DNA of 64,000 nucleotides from NCBI GenBank assembly GCA_029931535.1, contig JAQPZY010001569.1, positions 775,001 to 839,000 of the forward strand, in the 5' to 3' direction. Source of the DNA: Margaritifera margaritifera (taxonomy: Eukaryota; Mollusca; Bivalvia; Unionida; Margaritiferidae). Shown here piece after piece: positions 57,801 to 64,000 of this stretch (position 1 is the stretch's first letter; every line of letters starts with the position of its first letter). A model generated the notes under the pieces. The model was given only the letters and a program-made list of their open reading frames with translations, ran no database searches and had not been told where the DNA came from. The position numbers were made by a program, and so were the translations under genes.

Positions 57801-60766
57801 TTGGTGTAGGATAGGAAAATTCCACCCAAGGGTCAGAAGTTTGCGTCAGACACGAGGCTTTGAATCCCGAGGGTCGAATTTTCCTATCGTACACTGAGCA
57901 TAATGAAGGATTCTTTTTCTCTGAACGAAAAAAGAGGGTCGAAGTCAACATGGCGTATTGTGAATACTGATGTAACTTTCCAACAGCGAAACGCCCATTG
58001 AAAATTGCCTTACCTTATGGTTGAGCTTAAAAAGTTAGGTTTGCGCTGAAACATTCAGTGTAAACTTTAAATGACGTTTAAACACATTTTAGCTTTTAAA
58101 GAACAGTGGTTAAAACGGCTATGGTAATGCCAATACAATACAAAGCGTCCGAATTGTGTACTTGCACATAGCTTGCGCAGTGATACAAATGTGAACAGGT
58201 AAAAAAAATACAGTCCACTCTTATCCATAAGATTACAAAAAGTAATGAAATAGTCCTCGATTCAACTTTGATCTAGAATTCATTTACACTTCAAAAATAA
58301 TAATGAATTTTTGAAAATTTCAATTGCAACAACAGCTTTTTTCGACTAAAATTTGGACTAAAGACGCCATACATGCAGCTAAGTCGATCAGTGCGAAACG
58401 GCCTGTTTGCAGGACACTTAACTTCAACCAATGCCCGTTGTATTGCAATGAATGTTTATCTTGATTACTGCGAAATATTGTTCAAGTGATGATGGAAGTC
58501 GGGAAGTGTTTGCTACTTTGTGTACACTATGCTTGCGGTAGAAGGTCAATGTAGTCCATGAGCCAGGATAAAGGTAACGTTTGGGTTATGATAGAGCTAT
58601 CCTGCACGGTACTCTACACTGGAACACATAAAGGCATGATTTTTTATTTTCAAAATGAGTGAGAAAGTTGTTGTTTGCTCACACCAAGAGCAGAACTTTA
58701 AGTACGAGGGGTATTAAGAAAGTACTGAATATTAGTGCGCTGACAACAAAGTTCTTTATTAGTGTACAGTACGTCAAAGCATCCCCTCAAAGAACTCCTC
58801 ATGCACCATCACACACTTTCTCAGTTTGATTATCCATTTATTAAATGCAATTTTGTAACTTTTGTATTCACTTTTTGGTATGTTATTCATAGACTGGAAA
58901 ACCGTACTTCCAACAGCATGGCGTCATTCCAATCGTCTGCCCGTTAATGAATATTTGATACGGGATTCAGCCAAATATCAGTTGAAGCTAAATCATAGCT
59001 GTATGGAGAATGTGGCAAAGTTTGGATGTTCTGCTCCTTCAAGAAGTCTATCACGACGGCGGATTAATGGGTCGGACCGTTGTCATATAGTAGATGGATA
59101 CCTCGGGTATTGGTGCGCGGACGGGTGTTTCGGTAGTGTTCCACAACTTTTGGCAACACTTTAGAGCCTTAAAAATGTCCAATGACACTAGCAGAGTCCG
59201 CCACAATTACGAGGATGACTAATGCATATAAAACTCTCTTGACAGTCCTACTACGTCGATCGATTTGTGGTCTGTGCTCGTTTTTTCTGATCAAAACTTT
59301 ATTATTTTCTTTTCAGTCGGGTTCAAAAAAGTAAATCCATGTTTCATCAACTGTGACAATCTCACTCAAACGTCTCTGGTCACTCTTTTCATATTTGGCG
59401 AGTCGGTGTATGGTAAATTAAACTCGATTCTGTTTTTATCAGCCGTCAGCAAATACTGGACCTATCTTGCACTACCTTTCTGAGCTTAAAATGTTTCTTC
59501 AGTATATTAAAAACAGGTGACGAATTAATCCAGTTATAATAGAACTATCTTCCACTTTGTATCGAGCATCTTCATCAATTGCCCCCTTCAAAGCAGTCAC
59601 TTCCCGCTCACCAATCGCAGACAACGTTCTTCCAGAACGTGGGTCAGCTTGCATAGATTTGCGACCATTTTTAAAACGATAAATCACTTCAAACTTGTAG
59701 GATATTACAGAGAATTACAGCCGTAAACTTTATTCAAGTCGGCTTTTATATCAGTCAGCGAATACCCTATGTGCTCCCCGATTTTACAGTATGCTATTTG
59801 CAAAGTAGCAGAATTATTCTCTTTCTTCGATATATTTATGTCACTGTCATTTACCTATGTTTCGTGACGCGCATATATTTACAAGATGTGCGGCGTGTAG
59901 TATTTGCAGCTGGAAATCATTTTACAGAACTTTATTTTGTCTATCGATCAGAATGAAATTTATTGACAGGTCCAAAGAAACAAGAAAGTTATAACACAGA
60001 ACTTTTCAAATACGACTCGTGTTAGCAATTTTGACTTGAAAGAGTCCAATGACTATTAAATTTACTGATAATCTCACATAACTGGTGTCTCTTTGCCAAA
60101 GTATTTTTATTCAAGCAGACTGGTCTGAAGATATATTTAAGCCCATATTAATTTCAAGCTCATACCCAATTAAGTTTTGTTTTCGCACGACTTTATATGC
60201 ACAAATTTATTACCATGATACAGACAGAATATTATATAGAATCTATAGCACGATTACACTCTAGAAAATAGTAACATTCAGTTTCAGGTGCCTCTCCACA
60301 TTTATATAACGACGATTGAATTACACGATTAACAAATAAAGTAATAATTTAGAGCGCTTCAGATATTTCTAAATTTTGTTAACTACTTTTGCACCATAAT
60401 CAGAAGTAAAACTTATCTTTTCGAAAACAAAAATCACAACCCAGTACCATCAGTAAGTACGAATCCTAATAAAATTAAAATCTTTTTCGAAATATCGACT
60501 AATGTTTTGTTTCTGATCAGATGTATGCTCTTTGCTTGTAGGCGGGGTCCTGTCCTTATATTTTTTCTACACCAAATGGCGTAGACTGGTTCTCATCTCT
60601 ACTGAGGGTCAGATGTACGACACGCTTGCATTGTCAATGTTCAATACGTTCCGGGATCTATCAACGTACGGGTTTTTAATCGTTCACCACTATTCCGGGT
60701 TGAAAGACGTCAGCGACACGGCGACGATTGATATGATCCTGAACACGATCAAATATGAAGGAAGGA
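54643..60766 (+). CDS. Receptor guanylate cyclase-like protein, ligand-binding domain, 3' incomplete
   Basis: Four exons with consistent phase give 229 codons from an ATG at 54,643. Residues about 1-25 (MDFKISGYLHGILIVMNFST) look like a signal peptide. After it come the parts of an ANF-receptor domain: VGWLAPRN, SALAYAIEKVQ, a TWIDSGCN segment, then SLGALTDVLFKMNLDVIFGP with PCSEG, a loop with NTTIINWVSTGQ, and the second lobe starting FFYTKWRRLVLIST. Spacing and the DVIFGPPCSEG region resemble natriuretic-peptide receptors and related receptor guanylate cyclases. These bind an extracellular ligand and make cGMP through a cytoplasmic cyclase. The transmembrane, kinase-like and cyclase exons would lie beyond the window. 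Other ANF-receptor proteins (class C GPCRs) are not excluded. Confidence 0.7.
55005..55465. repeat. ~58-bp minisatellite, about 8 copies
   Basis: The unit contains AAGGAACAAAAGG-ACGCCTT and GTTAAGAAGCCATTACTCAG. It lies 145 bases after receptor exon 1. Confidence 0.95.
55466..56020. other. Remainder of receptor intron 1
   Basis: This is AT-rich sequence with no signal I can name, ending in an acceptor (TTTTGAACATAG). Confidence 0.6.
56021..56130 (+). CDS. Receptor exon 2: ANF-receptor domain
   Basis: The exon encodes VTWIDSGCNLKQSLGALTDV then LFKMNLDVIFGPPCSE. The acceptor is GAACATAG and the donor GAAG|GTACCA. It enters in phase 2 and exits in phase 1. The central part matches the first-lobe core of natriuretic-peptide-type receptors, with the Cys expected in that region. 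Confidence 0.78.
56131..56632. other. Receptor intron 2
   Basis: No repeat or coding signal; a chance frame (56,101-56,355) overlaps the exon border. Confidence 0.6.
56633..56767 (+). CDS. Receptor exon 3: ANF-receptor domain
   Basis: The exon encodes VQSVGELMSYRNTTIINWVS, then TGQTIDSRFNMDTYIQLMPP. The acceptor is CTCGTCCAAG. The donor TTTAG|GTAATT is the first base of a 56-bp minisatellite. Phase 1 in and out. Confidence 0.78.
56768..57271. repeat. 56-bp minisatellite starting exactly at a splice donor, 9 copies
   Basis: The unit begins GTAATTATCTCAAAGACAGG and ends TAAATCTACAG. Copies start at 56,768, 56,824, 56,880, 56,936, 56,992, 57,048, 57,104, 57,160 and 57,216. At 57,104 the first bases are GA instead of GT. 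The last copy is shortened and diverged. Confidence 0.96.
57272..58703. other. Receptor intron 3, first part
   Basis: Apart from a CA-rich stretch (57,570-57,595) and the foldback element at about 57,730-57,975, I see nothing I can name. Confidence 0.6.
57730..57975. mobile_element. Foldback / MITE-like element
   Basis: Near its centre GTGTAGGATAGGAAAATTC (from about 57,804) faces GAATTTTCCTATCGTACAC (ending about 57,894). Outer arms pair more weakly (AATAGAATCATTCATATGCA with GCATAATGAAGGATTCTTTT). There is no coding content. Confidence 0.6.
58704..60020 (-). pseudogene. Decayed mariner transposon
   Basis: Ends ACGAGGGGTATTAAGAAAGT (58,704) and TTTGAAAAGT-type reverse complement (ACGAGTCGTATTTGAAAAGT, ending 60,020) are imperfect inverted repeats of mariner style. 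On the minus strand the transposase can be followed from about 59,790 to 58,880 in several frames. It begins with an N-terminal DNA-binding part (FKNGRKSMQADPRSGRTLS at 59,600-59,690), then DETWIYFF around the first catalytic Asp, a YDN-type block near 59,080 (now frameshifted), and EEQ-type then PHSPYSYD-like sequence. Stops and frameshifts show it is dead. The 1.3-kb length is normal for mariner. Confidence 0.82.
60021..60541. other. Receptor intron 3, last part
   Basis: AT-rich, no repeat or coding signal recognised; it ends in the acceptor CTTTGCTTGTAG. Confidence 0.6.
60542..60766 (+). CDS. Receptor exon 4: second lobe of ANF-receptor domain
   Basis: The exon encodes GVLSLYFFYTKWRRLVLIST, a TEGQMYDTLALSMFNTFRDL segment and an IVHHYS strand, ending NTIKYEGR. 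The acceptor is TTGCTTGTAG and the donor AGGA|GTAAGA. Entry phase 1, exit phase 1. The pattern strand-WRRLVLIST-helix-strand is that of the second lobe of ANF-receptor domains. Confidence 0.78.
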
Positions 60767-62110
60767 GTAAGAATTATCCTCATTCCTTTTATGTTTTAAA
60801 GAATTTGAAATGTACTAATAATAATTACGCCATTTTCTTAACTGCACAAAATTGTAAAACTTTAATAACTTATTGCTTAATAGAAATCAGCTTGACCGCA
60901 AAATTTGAGATGAATCCATTGAATACTTTCTGAGTTATCAAAGCTTAAAGTTATTATATAATTTCCATGTTTCAGTCTACTTTTGTGATATAGGTCATTT
61001 CATGAGATGTGATAGGGTATAACAGTTACTGAAACAATAATACAGAGTATCATTTTCCAAACGTTAAAAGTATGTACATTATAATATGATGATGCAAACT
61101 AGAGAGCAAATTGCTTCAAACTTTTCAAAGCATTTGTTTCAAAATCAGCTTCTGAATTTATAATTTTCCGCCCCATAACTCAAGATTTACCCCCCCAGGA
61201 GTAACAGCCTCTGACAAACTGTATAGTAACACCCACTTTAACTATTGTAGCAGGTATAATTACTTAATGAGTAATCAACTCAAGGAGCCACTACGGGTGT
61301 AGGCTGTCGTGGAATACATGAACCACTCGATCTTTGATATCTCCTGTCCACTCACACGTATAACAAACAGTAGATCTGCTGATGATGACCTGGTCATTAA
61401 TATCAATAGTGTTCAATTTCAGTGGTAAAAAAGAGCCTTAAAAGCTTCAGATAAATTTTTTTTTTAAATTCAACCCTTATGAGTAACTTTTGTTGACATA
61501 ATTCCAGTTGTATAGTTGTTTAGCGTTTTCGAGACCTAGTTATTCCTTGACATATATGGATATAGTGACTATTTATAGAATATCCTAAGTTTCCTGTTTC
61601 CTACATTGGTTGTTTTAAAATACGAGCTTTTCATACGTACAGAATGTTGTTAATTCATAAGTATTTTAGTTAAACAAATTTTTAATTCCAGGAGTATAAT
61701 TTCAGATTTTCTCTTCATGAGTTCGGATGAATCTGAACAGAAACTTTAAAATATCAAGCATATAGACTCCAATGTTACTGAGTAAGATCAAACATTTTGA
61801 CCTATCACATCTAATGAAACTAACTATACCTTGTCCGTGTATGATCCCAAAAGCTAACCTTTGTTATTTTAAACTGTTCAATCACACACGCCAAGCAAAA
61901 GTAGATGGCTCTGCGATTGGTCAAAGATAAATGAGATAATAGACTGCTAAGGAAGGTTGATTTCATTGTAGCAGTTAGAAATATCTATTTCTAATATGTG
62001 GTGATTTAATTCTTAACATTATTAGCCATTTGCATTTACATATGTGGGGATATGCTTCTGACATGTACAAGTAACATAATTCTTAATGTTTGAATGACAG
62101 TCTGAAACTT

Positions 62111-62111
<1 letters not shown>

Positions 62112-62178
<67 letters not shown>
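62112..62178. repeat. (TA)n microsatellite
   Basis: This is an uninterrupted TA tract of about 66 bases. Confidence 0.95.
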
Positions 62179-62180
<2 letters not shown>

Positions 62181-63353
62181 CACGAAGATAAAGTTCAATA
62201 ACAGATATAGCATTCAAGGAATGAATTTAGAAATCAACATAGTTACTGTCTCAAGAGCTTTATATATTCGTACAACGAATGTTGATGACCTTGCACCTAT
62301 TTACTGTCCGATATCATGACATATTGCATCGGTCTCACAGCCAGAAAGGTGGCAACGTCTCTCACTCTTTCACATTGCAACGAACGAAGAATTTCCCGGG
62401 CACTATGCTCAGAAGTGATAGGATTTTAAATTCATAGGAAACTTAGATATTATTCACTTGAAATATTGTATTGGTAATATTCAAGAATCAAAGCAAAACG
62501 AAACACGTGAGCATGATACCGAAGTATGTCTGTCATGTATAAAGTATTAATGAATGGGGACTCTGCAACGATTAAGGTATGAAATAAGAATTATTGACAC
62601 ATACTTTTATAGGGTAAGCATATCAGAGTTCATCTTAGTATTATCGTTTTCATGCCGTGGAGATCTGTTTAGCGCTCCTTGTTCCTTCGCGATTTTTGAA
62701 TTCACGTGCGTTTATGTGGTGCACATTGCACGTGAGTGCTTTAGAAATTGATAGTGTTGGACCACTCCAAATTTTTTATTTTTAAGAATCTCGTATAAGG
62801 ATACGAGAACATTAAAAATCAAACTTAAAGATAAAAATAAGTATACCAGCACGATAGAGAGGCCTCAGTGAATGTGGACTTAGGTGTGTTTTGAAAATCA
62901 TTAAATACTTCTAGACCATTCATATGTTTGTATCACAATTAAATCAAAATTAAAAAAATATGCTAGACCACTCATATTTTGAGTATAACAATTGAAAAGT
63001 AAATAAAAAATTACAAGATGAGCATCTTGAGGCGACTATCAATCTAGAGTTTACAGTCTCCCTTGGTAGCTACTATTTTTAAACTCACTAAGTGTTTTAT
63101 TTATGTCTTAAATGTGCGCAAATATTGACGGAAAATTTACCTTCGGCGATACTACGCAATTTACGAATGCTGAAAATACACTTCCATCACATCAGAAGCA
63201 TGTATTGAAATTTACCTAATAAAGTAACAGATGACTTACACTTTGTGCACCAATGGGGTATAACAATACCACATTGGTGACCAGCTAAATAGTACGCCGT
63301 GCGTACATTAACTAGACATACATGACGAAATTCGTCGCACACGTCTTTAATCC

Positions 63354-63356
<3 letters not shown>

Positions 63357-63394
<38 letters not shown>
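63357..63394. repeat. (TC)n microsatellite
   Basis: This is a pure TC/CT tract of about 37 bases. Confidence 0.95.
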
Positions 63395-63397
<3 letters not shown>

Positions 63398-63824
63398 CAG
63401 CTACTCTGTCTTGATATCTGGGCTTTGATGAAGCAGTCCACTCTGACAATCACACTGTCTTAAGTAAACAAAATAGATCTTGTGACGACCTAATTTCCGA
63501 TGTGAACACAACTAAACCAGGTTGCAGTGTTCAATTTTATTTTGTTGTAGCAGCACAAGAAAGAAATTGTACTTTCCAATATGTGATGGCTAGTATGCTT
63601 TTTCTATCGTCTAAGCTGTGTTATGCTTGTTCTGTGTTGTTTTGTGATGTCATTATTTTCTATATATTATTTTAGTTTATTTGAGTTTATTTTATTTCAT
63701 TGTATTTTATTTTATTTACTTCTTTTTTTTTTTGACGCTTGAACTGACAATTAGAGATCATATTATATATATATATATAATATGGAGGCGACATCCTGTA
63801 CATGACAACTATGAGGCAGACTAG

Positions 63825-64000
63825 CGTGGTGATGTGCGATATATTAGGCAACAGAGGAATCTTGCTGAAAATTTAAATAATAGTGGCAACAGTTTGAGTA
63901 GTGTTTCTGGTGCGAAAAACCGCAGAAAAGTTTTAAATGCACATAGAGTTACTTATGAGTGTCATAACGGGCTAATAGCAGATGGTGTTGTCATAGATCA
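63825..64000 (+). CDS. HNH-endonuclease-like open segment, cut by window end
   Basis: From a stop at 63,822 one frame is open to the window end. It encodes an Asn/Ser-rich stretch, a basic patch (AKNRRKVLNA) and then HRVTYECHNGLIADGVVID. The pattern H-R-x-x-Y-E-x-x-x-G-x-I-x-D-G-x-V-I-D matches the first half of HNH-type nuclease domains, in which the next residue is usually His. Such domains are found in homing endonucleases, phage and giant-virus genes and some eukaryotic mobile elements. It does not fit the receptor gene. Whether it is intact cannot be seen, and no intron or start codon was chosen. Confidence 0.5.

Larger units (their letters stand above)
60767..63821. other. Receptor intron 4 or downstream DNA
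   Basis: It contains a TA tract (62,112-62,178), a TC tract (63,357-63,394) and a T-rich stretch (63,700-63,733). I found no exon that continues the ANF-receptor domain, so the next exon is probably outside the window. Confidence 0.6.

Noticed and set aside
63820..64000. Next exon of the receptor gene
   Set aside because: The encoded sequence does not continue the ANF-receptor fold and fits an HNH nuclease better.

Overview
This is eukaryotic, AT-rich genomic DNA with split genes (GT-AG introns), many minisatellites, long (TA)n, (TC)n and (GA)n tracts, and decayed transposons. Gene content and repeat style suggest a lophotrochozoan, most likely a mollusc (perhaps a bivalve). That is inference from protein resemblance recalled without database searches.

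Two split genes can be read on the + strand. Gene 1 (about 1,927 to 39,837, 5' end not found) is a voltage-gated proton channel (Hv1-like) of at least 538 codons in eight phase-consistent exons: cytoplasmic N-terminus plus S1, a long glycosylatable S1-S2 loop plus S2, an 18-codon microexon (S2-S3 link), S3 plus S4, two coiled-coil exons and a long Ser-rich tail. Gene 2 (54,643 to 60,766, continuing past the window) is the start of a single-pass receptor with an ANF-receptor ligand-binding domain, most like a natriuretic-peptide-type receptor guanylate cyclase. Four phase-consistent exons are visible.

The most unusual structure is at splice donors. The 5' splice site of the S2 exon lies inside a 33-bp minisatellite (16 copies, 5,742-6,269), so 16 GAG|GTATG donors stand in a row, all in the same reading frame. 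In gene 2 the donor of exon 3 starts a 56-bp minisatellite (9 copies, 56,768-57,271) whose unit begins with GT and ends with AG.

Layout: 1-1,926 upstream DNA with a SINE-like piece; 1,927-15,419 the first six proton-channel exons, with introns full of tandem arrays and one reverse-transcriptase remnant; 15,420-37,150 a 21.7-kb intron that is a nest of mobile elements (two decayed LINEs, one split by a foldback element; a B-family DNA polymerase pseudogene of Polinton/adintovirus type; a decayed ISL2EU-like transposon with THAP+DDE and YqaJ/SWIM genes; a long inverted repeat); 37,151-39,837 the last two channel exons; 39,838-54,642 intergenic DNA starting with a ~140-bp tandem repeat carrying CCAAT-box-like motifs; 54,643-64,000 the receptor gene, with a foldback element and a decayed mariner in its third intron and an HNH-endonuclease-like open segment cut by the window end. 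No rRNA, intact tRNA or CRISPR array was seen.
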